From NCBI GenBank assembly GCA_001411745.2, contig LIQB01000010.1, positions 62,001 through 126,000 of the forward strand: DNA of 64,000 nt, written 5' to 3'. Shown piece after piece: positions 25,854 to 35,358 of this stretch. This stretch comes from Psychrobacter glacincola. GTDB lineage: Bacteria; Pseudomonadota; Gammaproteobacteria; Pseudomonadales; Moraxellaceae. The position numbers and the translations under genes were made by a program. Numbering within the stretch: position 1 is the stretch's first letter; each line of letters opens with the position of its first letter. Under the pieces are notes generated by a model. That model was not told the origin of the DNA. It searched no databases and saw only the letters and a program-made list of their open reading frames with translations.

Positions 25854-26308
25854 AACACTTCTCGTTAATGATTGTCAGTATGCGTTGTCATATATGAGTG
25901 TTCACTTTGACATGAGCCATACTATTTAATAGCAATAGTAGAGTAATCAAAAATAAAGTTGAGTATTGTTTGGTAATGGCTTATGTACCAATGGTAAGTT
26001 TTTTGGAATAAGTACTACTTTCTTGTAGCTTGTGTTAACGAACATGGATAGTCATTTACCACCTATGACATTCTGTTTTGAGCACTTTAATCCAGATTTA
26101 GGCAATATTTGTTGTAAATTAGAAAAATTCCCTTGGCTTAGGCTTGAAATTTAGCTCCATCACCTTTATCAAACAGCTAGTAGAAGGTACTCATAAAAAC
26201 AATGTGTAAGACAGGTTAATTATTTAATAAGAGCACAGTATCCCTAGCAAATAGTGAGCTTGTTGCCTCTTATATAAATTGTCATTATTAAAATTCTAAG
26301 GAGCTATC
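25854..26308. other. Divergent intergenic region, esterase / grpE
   Basis: 455 bp, no gene seen. It contains CTTGAAA (26143-26149), the sigma-32 -35 sequence, upstream of grpE, but the -10 region 12-14 bases on (CACCTTTAT) is a poor match to CCCCATNT, so I rate a heat-shock promoter here as possible only. Confidence 0.4.
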
Positions 26309-26908
26309 ATGAGCGAGCAAAATACCAACCACGAATCGCCTGAGCAAAATGTGGCGCATGACAATATTGAACACAGTGACAGTATTTTAGAAGAAACCAT
26401 GAAAGAGTTTGATCCAAAGCATAACTCAGGTGAAGAGATGACCATCGACAATGAAATCGATCTCGACACCTTTAAAGCGCGCATCGCTGAGCTAGAAGGT
26501 GAAGTGAAGCAAGCTAAAGAAGTCACCGCTCGTGCCAATGCTGAAGCTTACAATGCACAAAAACGCATGGAGCAAGAGGCGGATAAGAGCAAGCGTTTTG
26601 CCTTGCAGAAATTTGCCAAAGAGCTATTAGAAGTGGTCGATAATTTAGAACGCGCCATCGAAAGCGCCCATGCCGATGACCCTGTTACAGAGGGGGTGAG
26701 ACTGACGCACAAAGCGTTATTGGACGTATTAAATAAGAACGGCGTCGAAATGGTTGACCCACAAGGCGAGAAATTCAATGCGGATCTTCATGAAGCGGTG
26801 GGTATTGATGAAGAAGCCGAGGCTGATACTGTCGGTACTGTATTACAAAAAGGCTATAGCTTGAACGGTCGTTTATTACGCCCAGCCATGGTACGTGTTG
26901 GGCAGTAG
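26309..26908 (+). CDS. grpE: Nucleotide exchange factor GrpE
   Basis: Releases ADP from DnaK during the chaperone cycle. An acidic, disordered N-terminus (about 1-55) is followed by a long coiled coil (about 55-105, FKARIAELEGEVKQAKEVTARANAEAYNAQ in part) and the beta-wing domain with LLEVVDNLERAIE, GVEMVDPQGEKFNADLHEAV and the terminal NGRLLRPAMVRVG. 199 aa, normal. TAAGGAGCTATC before the ATG. Followed by dnaK; dnaJ is not in the window. Confidence 0.96.
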   Translation: MSEQNTNHESPEQNVAHDNIEHSDSILEETMKEFDPKHNSGEEMTIDNEIDLDTFKARIAELEGEVKQAKEVTARANAEAYNAQKRMEQEADKSKRFALQKFAKELLEVVDNLERAIESAHADDPVTEGVRLTHKALLDVLNKNGVEMVDPQGEKFNADLHEAVGIDEEAEADTVGTVLQKGYSLNGRLLRPAMVRVGQ

Positions 26909-27002
26909 TACTAAAAATTGGATTTTTAATGTGCTAAACCTTACTATTATTAAGGGTTTTCACAAAAAGTCACACGAAAGACAAATTTTGCATCATGATT
27001 GA

Positions 27003-27031
27003 CTTGAAAAAATCCATAAGTAAACCGATAT
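27003..27031 (+). promoter_or_regulatory. Sigma-32 (heat-shock) promoter of dnaK
   Basis: CTTGAAA (27003-27009), 14-bp spacer, ACCGATAT (27024-27031; 6 of 8 bases of CCCCATNT). About 70 bases upstream of the dnaK ATG, so dnaK can be induced independently of grpE. Confidence 0.7.
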
Positions 27032-27100
27032 ATATAGCAACAAGAGATCAACCACGGTCTGAATAGATAAATACTTAAAACAAATTAGGAGCAAATAATT

Positions 27101-29044
27101 ATGGGTAAAGTAATTGGTATTGATTTAGGTACGACTAACTCGTGTGTCGCAGTGATGGAAGGTGACAAAGTCAAAGTCATCGAAAATGCTGAAGGTACTC
27201 GTACAACGCCATCTATCGTTGCTTATAAAAACGATGAAATTTTGGTGGGTCAGTCAGCCAAACGTCAAGCGGTCACCAATCCAAACAACACGTTGTTTGC
27301 GATTAAGCGTTTGATTGGTCGTCGTTTTGATGACAAAGTCGTGCAAAAAGACATCGGCATGGTACCTTACAAAATCGCCAAAGCAGATAACGGTGATGCG
27401 TGGGTAGAAATTAATGGTAAAAAATTAGCACCACCACAGGTTTCTGCTGAAATCTTGAAAAAAATGAAAAAAACAGCAGAAGACTATCTTGGTGAAACTG
27501 TTACTGAAGCGGTTGTAACGGTACCAGCTTATTTTAATGACTCACAACGTCAAGCAACAAAAGACGCGGGTAAAATTGCAGGTCTTGATGTAAAACGTAT
27601 CATCAACGAACCAACAGCTGCGGCTCTTGCGTACGGTATGGATAAGAAGCAAGGCGATAGCACGGTTGCTGTTTATGACTTGGGTGGTGGTACTTTTGAC
27701 GTATCAATCATCGAAATCGCTGACGTTGATGGCGAGCAGCAGTTTGAAGTTTTAGCAACCAATGGTGATACATTCCTTGGTGGTGAAGACTTTGACTCAG
27801 CATTGATTGATTATTTGGTTGATGAGTTCAAAAAAGACCAAGATGTCAATTTGAAAGGTGACTCATTGGCGATGCAGCGTCTAAAAGAAGCGGCAGAAAA
27901 AGCGAAAATTGAGTTATCAAGTGCCCAAAGTACTGAAGTGAACTTGCCTTATATTACTGCAGACAGCAATGGTCCTAAGCATTTGGTAGTCACTATCAGT
28001 CGCTCAAAACTTGAGAGCTTAACTGAAGAGTTGGTACAACGTACCATGGGTCCTTGTAAGATTGCGCTTGAAGATGCTGGCATAAAAATTGGTGACATCG
28101 ATGATGTTATCTTAGTTGGTGGTCAGACTCGTATGCCACTGGTACAGCAAAAAGTACAAGAGTTCTTCGGTCAGGAGCCACGTAAAGATGTGAACCCTGA
28201 TGAAGCAGTAGCGGCAGGGGCTGCGATTCAAGGCGCGGTATTGTCTGGTGAAAAAACAGACGTATTGTTACTTGATGTGACGCCACTAACGCTTGGTATC
28301 GAAACGATGGGTGGTGTCATGACACCAGTTATTGAGAAAAACACCATGATTCCTACTAAGAAATCACAGGTATTCTCAACGGCTGAAGACAACCAACCAG
28401 CTGTGACCATCCAGGTTTATCAAGGTGAGCGTAAAATCGCTAACCAAAATAAACAGCTTGGTCGTTTTGATTTGACGGATATTCCACCAGCACCACGTGG
28501 TCTACCGCAAATTGAAGTTACTTTTGACATCAATGCTGACGGTATCATGAATATCTCAGCAACTGACAAAGGTACGGGTAAAGCGCAAAGCATCCAGATC
28601 AAAGCAGATTCTGGCTTGACGGATGAAGAAATCGAGCAAATGGTTCGTGATGCAGAAGCCAATGCTGCAGAAGACGAAAAATTCGCTAACTTAGCGCAAG
28701 TTCGTAACGAAGCAGATGGTCGTATTCATGCGGTACAAAAAGCGTTGAAAGATGCTGAAGATAAGGTAACTGCTGAAGAGAAATCAACAGTAGAAGCTGC
28801 TATCTCTGAGCTTGAAGCGGTAATGAAAGAAGATGATCATGATGACATCAAAGCCAAGCTTGAAGCATTAGACAATGCCTTCTTGCCAGTTAGTCAGAAG
28901 ATTTATGCTGACGCAGGCGCAGGTAGCGAGGGCATGGATCCAAGCCAGTTCCAACAAGGCGCGGACAATGCAGCAGATAGCAACCAAGCTGATGATGACG
29001 TCGTTGATGCTGAGTTTACTGAAGTAGACGAAGACAAAAAATAA
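27101..29044 (+). CDS. dnaK: Molecular chaperone DnaK (Hsp70)
   Basis: ATP-driven Hsp70 chaperone. [21 protein letters not shown] opens the ATPase domain (first about 385 residues; [13 protein letters not shown] and [10 protein letters not shown] are phosphate/adenosine motifs), then the linker [16 protein letters not shown], the substrate-binding domain, a helical lid and an acidic tail rich in D/E ([16 protein letters not shown]). 647 aa, normal. TTAGGAGCAAAT ribosome-binding site. Conserved grpE-dnaK order with a separate heat-shock promoter. Confidence 0.98.
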   Translation: MGKVIGIDLGTTNSCVAVMEGDKVKVIENAEGTRTTPSIVAYKNDEILVGQSAKRQAVTNPNNTLFAIKRLIGRRFDDKVVQKDIGMVPYKIAKADNGDAWVEINGKKLAPPQVSAEILKKMKKTAEDYLGETVTEAVVTVPAYFNDSQRQATKDAGKIAGLDVKRIINEPTAAALAYGMDKKQGDSTVAVYDLGGGTFDVSIIEIADVDGEQQFEVLATNGDTFLGGEDFDSALIDYLVDEFKKDQDVNLKGDSLAMQRLKEAAEKAKIELSSAQSTEVNLPYITADSNGPKHLVVTISRSKLESLTEELVQRTMGPCKIALEDAGIKIGDIDDVILVGGQTRMPLVQQKVQEFFGQEPRKDVNPDEAVAAGAAIQGAVLSGEKTDVLLLDVTPLTLGIETMGGVMTPVIEKNTMIPTKKSQVFSTAEDNQPAVTIQVYQGERKIANQNKQLGRFDLTDIPPAPRGLPQIEVTFDINADGIMNISATDKGTGKAQSIQIKADSGLTDEEIEQMVRDAEANAAEDEKFANLAQVRNEADGRIHAVQKALKDAEDKVTAEEKSTVEAAISELEAVMKEDDHDDIKAKLEALDNAFLPVSQKIYADAGAGSEGMDPSQFQQGADNAADSNQADDDVVDAEFTEVDEDKK

Positions 29045-29080
29045 CTGTGATTTAGTAACTAAACGCAATTAAAACAAAAA

Positions 29081-29107
29081 ACGCATCCTTCGGGGTGCGT
29101 TTTTTTA
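29081..29107 (+). terminator. Rho-independent terminator after dnaK
   Basis: Stem ACGCATCC / GGGTGCGT (one wobble pair) with a TTCG tetraloop and seven T. Confidence 0.9.
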
Positions 29108-29152
29108 TGGCTGTTATTTATAAGAAATATCCTACCACTCTATATCTTATCT

Positions 29153-29980
29153 TCACAATTTGAAGGCACTCACTATCAGTACTTCATAAGTCAAATGAAC
29201 GATAGGCTGACCGGCGTCATCTTGCGCCGAAAAATGTTGCCAATAATCAGACTCAAACTGTTGCAAGCGTGCCTTGGTCCACATAAAGGGCTGGGTGCTG
29301 TTGGCTTTTACTTGCGTCTGATTGGTCGATACGCCCGTCAACTTCATATGTTTTAGGATGGCGTAAGGACTGGCAAACGGTAACTCGAAACGCTCAGTGG
29401 ACAGTTCAATTTCCTCAAATCCAGCACTAATCAGTGCCAGTCGCCACTCAATGATATCTGGGTAATAGAGTCCTTGACCGGTCAAACTTTTAATTTGCAA
29501 AAAGTTATTTGGCGTAAAAGTGTTAAACAGCAGTTGACCTCCAGCTCGCAAAAGCATTGCTGATTGCGCAACAAAGTTTAAGGGGTCATCAAACCACTGC
29601 ACAGCATTGGCACTGATTATCAAGCTATGCTCATCCTCAAAGTCCATCGTTTCAGCATCGCCAATTGCTATGTCAGCATTGGGCAATATGGACTGTAAAG
29701 TAGCCGCTTGTTCAGCGCATAATTCATTGATTAGCCAATATTGACTTTGAATGTGTGCTGCGAGTAGGCGGGTCATTTGACCAGTTCCTGCACCGACTTC
29801 AAGCACACTATCGTGTTCAGTGTGAGTGAGTTTGTCTATTAAATATTGACATACTTGCTGCTGAACATAGGCATGCTGGTCATAGTCGCTGGCATTGGCA
29901 AAATGACGAGCGATGGTTTGTTTTCTAGCACTGAGGTCATCAGGTGTGTCGAGTTTTTTCATAGAGTGCATTACATCCAA
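29153..29980 (-). CDS. bioC: Malonyl-ACP O-methyltransferase BioC
   Basis: SAM-dependent methyltransferase that methyl-caps malonyl-ACP so that fatty-acid synthase can build pimeloyl-ACP for biotin. The N-terminal RHFANASDYDQHAYVQQQ is typical of BioC, then SAM motif VLEVGAGTGQMT (59-70), NADIAIGDAETMDF and the LIISANAVQWFDD region. 275 aa. It lies downstream of bioF on the same strand, 158 bases away, which supports BioC over a generic methyltransferase. bioA, bioB, bioD and bioH are not in the window. Confidence 0.88.
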   Translation of the reverse strand: MDVMHSMKKLDTPDDLSARKQTIARHFANASDYDQHAYVQQQVCQYLIDKLTHTEHDSVLEVGAGTGQMTRLLAAHIQSQYWLINELCAEQAATLQSILPNADIAIGDAETMDFEDEHSLIISANAVQWFDDPLNFVAQSAMLLRAGGQLLFNTFTPNNFLQIKSLTGQGLYYPDIIEWRLALISAGFEEIELSTERFELPFASPYAILKHMKLTGVSTNQTQVKANSTQPFMWTKARLQQFESDYWQHFSAQDDAGQPIVHLTYEVLIVSAFKL

Positions 29981-30138
29981 TTGAGCCAGTTATCAATCGA
30001 TATAGTCATTCCACTATAAAAATATTACTGCGTTAACCTCGCTTGAAGTATTAAATATACATCTACGTTCGGTTGCCTTGTACTACTTTTAAATTGAATC
30101 GACTACAGTAGGATTATTGTCGCTGCTAGAGAGTGAAG

Positions 30139-31371
30139 TTATAACTGTTGTATTAGCTGTTCGCAGTCTTCATTGGTCAGCTTGGCATTCATAACTAAGC
30201 GAATACGAGCAGTGTTTTCAGGAACGGTGGGTGGCCTGATAGGTAGCGCGTAGAATCCTGCTGCCTGTAACTGTTGTGCTTTCGCAAGCGCACACGCATT
30301 ATCGCCCAATATATAAGGAATGATAGGAGAGTCATAACTGATATGTTGAGCCGTAGGTGATACACGGTGTTGTGGAGCGATGGCCTGGCTAAGTGTGATA
30401 GACAGCTGCGCTAAATGCGTACGTTGATCAGTTAACTGCGGCATTTTTGCTAAGATAAATCGTGTCCATGCATGATTGATAGGGGGTAGTGCAGTACTAA
30501 AAATTAGTGGACGCATGCGGTTAATTAGCCATTGCTTGACGACATCATCGCACATGATATAAGCACCCACCGAGGCAAACGCTTTACCGAAAGTACCGAC
30601 CAAATAGTCAATATCGGACAACGTATCTGTTTCTTCTGCTAGACCCAATCCTGTTTCACCTAAAACACCGACGGCATGTGCTTCATCGACATATAGCTCA
30701 ATACGAGCGTCATTTGCTTTTAATTTCACTAGCTGAGGTAAGTTGGCACGATCACCATCCATACTAAAGATGCTCTCAGTGACAATAATGATGCGCTCAA
30801 TGTCTGGCGCTGCTTGCTCAATAAACGTCGCCAAGTGTTCATAATCATTGTGACGATAACGACGATAGCTGACCAGTTTGCTTTGGCTCAAACGCAACCC
30901 ATCGATAATGCTGGCATGTACCAGCTTGTCAGCTAAGATCAGTGTTTTGACTGGTAACGCTGTCAGGGCTGGCAATATACCAAGATTGGCATGATAGCCG
31001 CTATTCAATACCAACACCGATTTTGAGGCAGAGATATCACGTTTACCGACAGCGGTTTGATACCATTCCTGCAACTCAGACTCTAGCGCTTGTAGCTGTG
31101 CATCATTTCCAGTGAGCAAGCGTGAGGACGTCGCACTCATTTTAGGCATTTGTGCGACTGATAGCAGTGTTAATTGACTGAGAAATTCGTTTTGTAATTC
31201 GGTGTCGCCGCCTAAACCCAGATAATCGTTACTAGCGATATTGAGTAAGGTTTGACCTTCGCTAATAACGTATTGCCCATGATGATGGAGATTGGGTAAT
31301 TGACGATATTGTTGGGTGGCTTTGAGTGCTGTAAGCGCTTCTTGCAGGCGGCTAGTTATACGTCCAGTCAT
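30139..31371 (-). CDS. bioF: 8-amino-7-oxononanoate synthase BioF
   Basis: PLP enzyme condensing pimeloyl-ACP/CoA with alanine in biotin synthesis. Features: NIASNDYLGLGGD, SGYHANLG, DEAHAVGVLGETGLG, and the PLP lysine in GTFGKAFASVGAY. About 410 aa from ATG 31371 (MTGRITSRLQ), which has AAGG eight bases upstream; the frame stays open to 31479, but that extension has no family counterpart. Probably first gene of a bioF-bioC unit. Confidence 0.93.
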   Translation of the reverse strand: MTGRITSRLQEALTALKATQQYRQLPNLHHHGQYVISEGQTLLNIASNDYLGLGGDTELQNEFLSQLTLLSVAQMPKMSATSSRLLTGNDAQLQALESELQEWYQTAVGKRDISASKSVLVLNSGYHANLGILPALTALPVKTLILADKLVHASIIDGLRLSQSKLVSYRRYRHNDYEHLATFIEQAAPDIERIIIVTESIFSMDGDRANLPQLVKLKANDARIELYVDEAHAVGVLGETGLGLAEETDTLSDIDYLVGTFGKAFASVGAYIMCDDVVKQWLINRMRPLIFSTALPPINHAWTRFILAKMPQLTDQRTHLAQLSITLSQAIAPQHRVSPTAQHISYDSPIIPYILGDNACALAKAQQLQAAGFYALPIRPPTVPENTARIRLVMNAKLTNEDCEQLIQQL

Positions 31372-31678
31372 TATTTTTACCTTAAAATATTCGGTATCTC
31401 TTATTGTTTTATGCTTATTTCTGCTAGAAAGGCGATGAAATGAGTAGGGATTATTGCATAAACTCAGTGGTTGTAACAAAAGATTTCATATCTTTGCCTT
31501 TGTAACCCAAGCACTGATAAATACTTGCAAATCTTAACTCTCATACCATCAAACACTGACAGACGACTTGAAATAGTTTGTTACTATATGCCCATCGTTA
31601 GCAAACAAGGCGATAGGGCTATAAAAGCCAATATAAATAGATAACTTGTTTGTCCAAATTGATTTTAAGGAGCTAATA

Positions 31679-32224
31679 ATGAAAACTCTACAAAAAACGC
31701 TACTTGCACTAGCAGCTGGTTCTTTGTTAACTGTTGGCGCACAGGCCGCTACTTCTTATAGCAACGGTTACACTGGTCAGCCGTATGTCGGCGTCAAAGT
31801 CGGTCAGTTTGATCTAGATGTCGACAATGCAGATGATCCAACTGCTTATGGTGTCTACGGTGGTTATAACTTCGATCAAAACTTCGGTGTCGAAGCAGAG
31901 TATGTAGGTTCAGATGATGCTGATTACAGAAACGGTGATCTTGATGCCAAAACTTATGGCGCGTACGGTACTGCACGCTACCAGTTCCCAAACACTGGCT
32001 TATACGCCAAAGGTAAGCTAGGGGTTGCTAAAACTGAAGTAGAAGGTGATTACACCGTTGGCCCAGTCAAAGTTTCGAACTCTAGCAGCGACACAGGTCT
32101 TGCTGGTGGTGTAGGTCTTGGTTACTCAGTGAATCCTAACTTTGGTGTCGAAGCTGAATACTCAATGATGGACAGTGATGTCGATGCCAAGCTACTTACT
32201 GTTGGCGCTCAGTTGAAGTTCTAA
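31679..32224 (+). CDS. Small outer-membrane beta-barrel protein 1
   Basis: 182 aa. Signal peptide MKTLQKTLLALAAGSLLTVGAQA, then alternating amphipathic strands with the porin-family pattern (GQPYVGVKVGQFDLDV, AYGVYGGYNFDQNFGVEAEY, YAKGKLGVAKTE, GGVGLGYSVNP) and the C-terminal ...VGAQLKF ending in Phe, the BamA recognition signature. OmpA-like/OmpW-sized 8-strand barrel; ligand unknown. TAAGGAGCTAATA ribosome-binding site; the upstream frame extension to 31646 is rejected because it would mask the signal peptide. First of three tandem paralogues. Confidence 0.88.
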   Translation: MKTLQKTLLALAAGSLLTVGAQAATSYSNGYTGQPYVGVKVGQFDLDVDNADDPTAYGVYGGYNFDQNFGVEAEYVGSDDADYRNGDLDAKTYGAYGTARYQFPNTGLYAKGKLGVAKTEVEGDYTVGPVKVSNSSSDTGLAGGVGLGYSVNPNFGVEAEYSMMDSDVDAKLLTVGAQLKF

Positions 32225-32335
32225 AGCCAAAACGATTTATCAGCTAAACGAGTGAGAGAAGATGGCAACAATAATTTTTTCTCCTCCAAATACCTTATAG
32301 ACAAATAATTAAAAATATAACCCTAGGGGAATACT

Positions 32336-32878
32336 ATGAAAACTTTACAAAAAACGTTACTTGCATTAGCAGCTGGTTCTTTATTAAGCATGGGTGCACA
32401 AGCCGCCGTATCTTATGGCAACGGTTACACTGGTCAGCCATACGTTGGTGTAAAAGTCGGTCAGTTTGACCTAGATGTAAACGGTGCTGACAAGCCAACC
32501 GCTTATGGTGTCTATGGCGGTTACAACTTTGATCCTAACTTTGGTATCGAAGCAGAATATGTAGGTTCAGGCGATGCCGATTATTACAACGGTGATATCG
32601 ATGCCAAGAGCTATGGCGCTTATGGTACTTATCGTTATCAGTTCCCAAATACTGCGCTATATGCCAAAGGTAAGCTAGGTGTTGCTAAGACTGAAATCGA
32701 AGGTAACTATATCGTTGAAGACTCTAATAGAAAAACTATTTCTAACGACGATACCAGCCTTGCAGGTGGTGTAGGCCTTGGTTATTCGGTTAACCCAAAC
32801 TTCAGTGTTGAAGCTGAATATGACATGTTAGGTAGCGACGCAGACCTAATGACTGTTGGTGCTCAGCTAAAATTCTAA
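32336..32878 (+). CDS. Small outer-membrane beta-barrel protein 2
   Basis: 180 aa; near-duplicate of the preceding protein through the signal peptide and first strands (MKTLQKTLLALAAGSLLSMG, NGYTGQPYVGVKVGQFDLDV). Differences concentrate in predicted loops, e.g. VEDSNRKTISNDDT, which is the pattern expected for surface-exposed, selected regions. Ends ...VGAQLKF. CTAGGGGAATACT before the ATG. Own terminator follows. Confidence 0.88.
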   Translation: MKTLQKTLLALAAGSLLSMGAQAAVSYGNGYTGQPYVGVKVGQFDLDVNGADKPTAYGVYGGYNFDPNFGIEAEYVGSGDADYYNGDIDAKSYGAYGTYRYQFPNTALYAKGKLGVAKTEIEGNYIVEDSNRKTISNDDTSLAGGVGLGYSVNPNFSVEAEYDMLGSDADLMTVGAQLKF

Positions 32879-32909
32879 GTTTCTGATTAGCAGTATGATA
32901 ACTAAAAAA

Positions 32910-32935
32910 CGCACCCTTCGAGGTGCGTTTTTTTG
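32910..32935 (+). terminator. Rho-independent terminator after barrel protein 2
   Basis: ACGCACC / GGTGCGT stem, CTTCGA loop, T-run. Confidence 0.9.
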
Positions 32936-33087
32936 TACGATAAAAAGCACTGTAAGCGTCATTAAAAAAGAGTGCATTTAAAATAAGGTTCTGTTAATAT
33001 CTCGAATTCGACAATAGTTCAGCTAACTTATATGCTCTGTTATTTTCATTCAGATGGTATTTTTAGTTTTATTTAACAGGAAGATAT

Positions 33088-33636
33088 ATGAATACTTTAC
33101 AAAAAGCTTTGATCGCCCTATCAGTTGGCTCTTTATTGAGTGTCAGCGCGCAAGCGGCAGTTAACTATGTAGGTCAGCCGTATGTTGGTGTAAAAGCTGG
33201 TAAGTTCATGGTAGATGCTGATGATCTAGATGATCCTACTGCTTATGGTATTTATGCTGGTTATAACTTTGATCCTAACTTTGGTGCTGAAGTTGAATAT
33301 GTAGGCTCTAGTGACACTGATATTGATACAGGTACCAGACTTCTTAAGGGTGAATATGACCTTAAAACTTATGGTGCTTATGGTACTTACCGTTATCAAT
33401 TCCCTAATACTGGTTTATATGCCAAAGGCAAGTTAGGTTTTGCTAAAGCTGAGATTGATGCGTCTTTAAGTGACGTACTTGGAAATACTATTAGTGAAAG
33501 CGATAGCGATAGTGGTGTTGCTGGTGGTATTGGTTTAGGTTATAACTTTAACCCTAGCATGAGCGTTGAAGCTGAATATGATTATGTCGCTGAAGATATT
33601 ACTCTATTGACTTTAGGTGCTCACATTAAGTTTTAA
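33088..33636 (+). CDS. Small outer-membrane beta-barrel protein 3
   Basis: 182 aa, more divergent third paralogue: MNTLQKALIALSVGSLLSVSAQA signal peptide, GQPYVGVKAGKFMVDADDLDDPTAYGIYAGYNFDPNFGAEVEY (shared in parts with 1 and 2), loops TGTRLLKGEYDLK and SDVLGNTISESDSDS unique, terminal LGAHIKF. AACAGGAAGATAT ribosome-binding site. Between terminators on both sides, so expressed separately from 1 and 2. Confidence 0.87.
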   Translation: MNTLQKALIALSVGSLLSVSAQAAVNYVGQPYVGVKAGKFMVDADDLDDPTAYGIYAGYNFDPNFGAEVEYVGSSDTDIDTGTRLLKGEYDLKTYGAYGTYRYQFPNTGLYAKGKLGFAKAEIDASLSDVLGNTISESDSDSGVAGGIGLGYNFNPSMSVEAEYDYVAEDITLLTLGAHIKF

Positions 33637-33659
33637 TAAGTTGATTAAAGAAAAAAGAA

Positions 33660-33686
33660 ACGATCGCTTTGGCGGTCGTTTTTTTA
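33660..33686 (+). terminator. Rho-independent terminator after barrel protein 3
   Basis: ACGATCGC / GCGGTCGT stem, TTTG loop, seven T. Confidence 0.9.
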
Positions 33687-33820
33687 TGCTCTAAGTTTTA
33701 GTATGTGTTTCTCATATTTTTCGAAGTATACACATCATATATTGATGATTTTTAAGAAATTATTAATACCAAAAATGTGCTACATTAAAAGTTAGAATGA
33801 TAAAGATAGGGAATGTAGTG

Positions 33821-34318
33821 ATGATGGAGATGCTGTGGATGATTGAACCTTGGCACTGGTTAGTCTTAGGTTTTATATTGCTGATCATTGAGATGTTTGT
33901 GCCGACATTCGCCAGCCTTTGGTTTGGCGCCGCTGCCATCATCGTTGCCGCGCTTTCATGGCTATTGCCTATTTCTGTCTCTGTGCAAATTATTATTTGG
34001 TTGGTGCTTTCTGCCATATTCTTGCTGGCATGGTTCAAGTTTATTAAACCCTTATCAGTAGATCGCACCAAAGCAGGCTTGGGTGGTAGTGTTATCGTTG
34101 GTGAAACTGGCATGATTATCGTCCAGCCGCAGCCAGATAGAGCGGGCATCGTCAGATTCAGTGTTCCTATTGTTGGGGCAGCGGAGTGGATGTGCCGCAC
34201 TACGGGTGAGCCAGTGGCGGTCGGCGATCGAGTGGTGGTGACCGATATTGTCGGTAATGAGCTGATTGTGAGCAGTATGAAATCGCAGGCAGCGATTAAT
34301 AAAGACATGCAATTATAA
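33821..34318 (+). CDS. NfeD family membrane protein
   Basis: About 165 aa. Two or three N-terminal TM helices (WHWLVLGFILLIIEMFVP, LWFGAAAIIVAALSWLLP, VQIIIWLVLSAIFLLAWF), then a soluble OB-fold domain (GETGMIIVQPQPDRAGIVRF ... GDRVVVTDIVGNELIV). NfeD proteins pair with SPFH proteins in membrane quality control or microdomains, and the next gene is such a partner. ATG 33821 follows AGGGAA at good spacing; the ATG at 33797 is a less likely start. Confidence 0.88.
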   Translation: MMEMLWMIEPWHWLVLGFILLIIEMFVPTFASLWFGAAAIIVAALSWLLPISVSVQIIIWLVLSAIFLLAWFKFIKPLSVDRTKAGLGGSVIVGETGMIIVQPQPDRAGIVRFSVPIVGAAEWMCRTTGEPVAVGDRVVVTDIVGNELIVSSMKSQAAINKDMQL

Positions 34319-34333
34319 TAATAGGGAAGAATT

Positions 34334-35194
34334 ATGGAAAGCTTCAGCATTGTCATGGTGGTTTTGGTTGCACTGGTTGTCTTTACGGTTTTCAAAGGCG
34401 TTCGAATCGTGCCACAAGGTTATAAGTGGGTGGTGCAGCGATTGGGCAAATATAGCCAAACACTAGAGCCGGGTCTCAACCTTATTATCCCTTTCGTTGA
34501 TGATGTCGCTTATAAAGTGACGACCAAAGACATTGTTCTTGATATTCCCTCACAAGAGGTCATTACGCGAGACAACGTCGTTATTATTGCCAACGCCGTG
34601 GCTTATATTAATATCGTGCGCCCAGATAAGGCCGTTTATGGTATTGAAGATTATGAATATGGTATTCGTAATTTGGTGCAGACGTCACTACGTTCAATTA
34701 TCGGTGAGATGGATCTTGATAGTGCATTGTCTAGCCGTGATGAAATCAAAATGAAGCTAAAGCATGCAATATCAGAAGATATTGCGGACTGGGGTATCAC
34801 CCTAAAGACAGTAGAAATTCAAGATATTAATCCATCGCAAACGATGCAAGCATCAATGGAAGAGCAGGCGGCGGCAGAGCGTCTACGCCGTGCGACAGTG
34901 ACTCGTGCTGATGGTCAAAAGCAAGCGGCTATCTTGGAAGCAGATGGACGTCTAGAGGCGTCACGTCGTGATGCCGAAGCACAAGTGGTATTGGCGAGAG
35001 GTTCTGAAGAGTCTATTCGCTTGATTACTAATGCAATGGGCGAGGAAGAGATGCCTATTGTCTACTTACTTGGTGAGCAATATATTAAGGCGATTCGTGA
35101 GCTGGCAGAGTCTGACAATGCAAAAATGGTGGTATTACCTGCTGATATTTTAAGTACCATCAAAGGTATGGTGGGTGACAAGCTTAAGGTTTAA
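34334..35194 (+). CDS. SPFH/Band 7 domain protein (QmcA/stomatin-like)
   Basis: 286 aa. One N-terminal TM helix (IVMVVLVALVVFTVFKG), then the prohibitin-homology domain (RIVPQGYKWVVQRLGKYSQTLEPGLNLIIPFVD..., NLVQTSLRSIIGEMDLDSALSSRDEI) and a coiled-coil region rich in Ala/Glu/Arg (EEQAAAERLRRATVTRADG). Forms ring-like oligomers at the membrane, often protecting from or regulating FtsH-type proteolysis. Operon with the NfeD gene (15 bp gap, AGGGAAG ribosome-binding site). Confidence 0.92.
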   Translation: MESFSIVMVVLVALVVFTVFKGVRIVPQGYKWVVQRLGKYSQTLEPGLNLIIPFVDDVAYKVTTKDIVLDIPSQEVITRDNVVIIANAVAYINIVRPDKAVYGIEDYEYGIRNLVQTSLRSIIGEMDLDSALSSRDEIKMKLKHAISEDIADWGITLKTVEIQDINPSQTMQASMEEQAAAERLRRATVTRADGQKQAAILEADGRLEASRRDAEAQVVLARGSEESIRLITNAMGEEEMPIVYLLGEQYIKAIRELAESDNAKMVVLPADILSTIKGMVGDKLKV

Positions 35195-35234
35195 TAAGTA
35201 ATGTGTAGCCATGTGTTATAGCATTAACTCTTAA

Positions 35235-35272
35235 AATGGTCAGTGAGCTTATTAGGCGCTGGCTATTTTTTC
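35235..35272 (+). terminator. Terminator after the NfeD-SPFH operon
   Basis: AATGGTCAG / CTGGCTATT stem with wobble pairs, 15-nt loop, then six T. Confidence 0.6.
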
Positions 35273-35358
35273 GACTGCGAATTGTGCTGAACGCTACATT
35301 TAATAAATAGCTCATATGGTTCGTTTAACAAGAATAAAATATATATCAGGGATAAAAA

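Noticed and set aside
26143..26171. Heat-shock promoter of grpE as a firm call
   Set aside because: The -35 CTTGAAA is exact but the -10 matches poorly; kept only as a possibility in the intergenic note.
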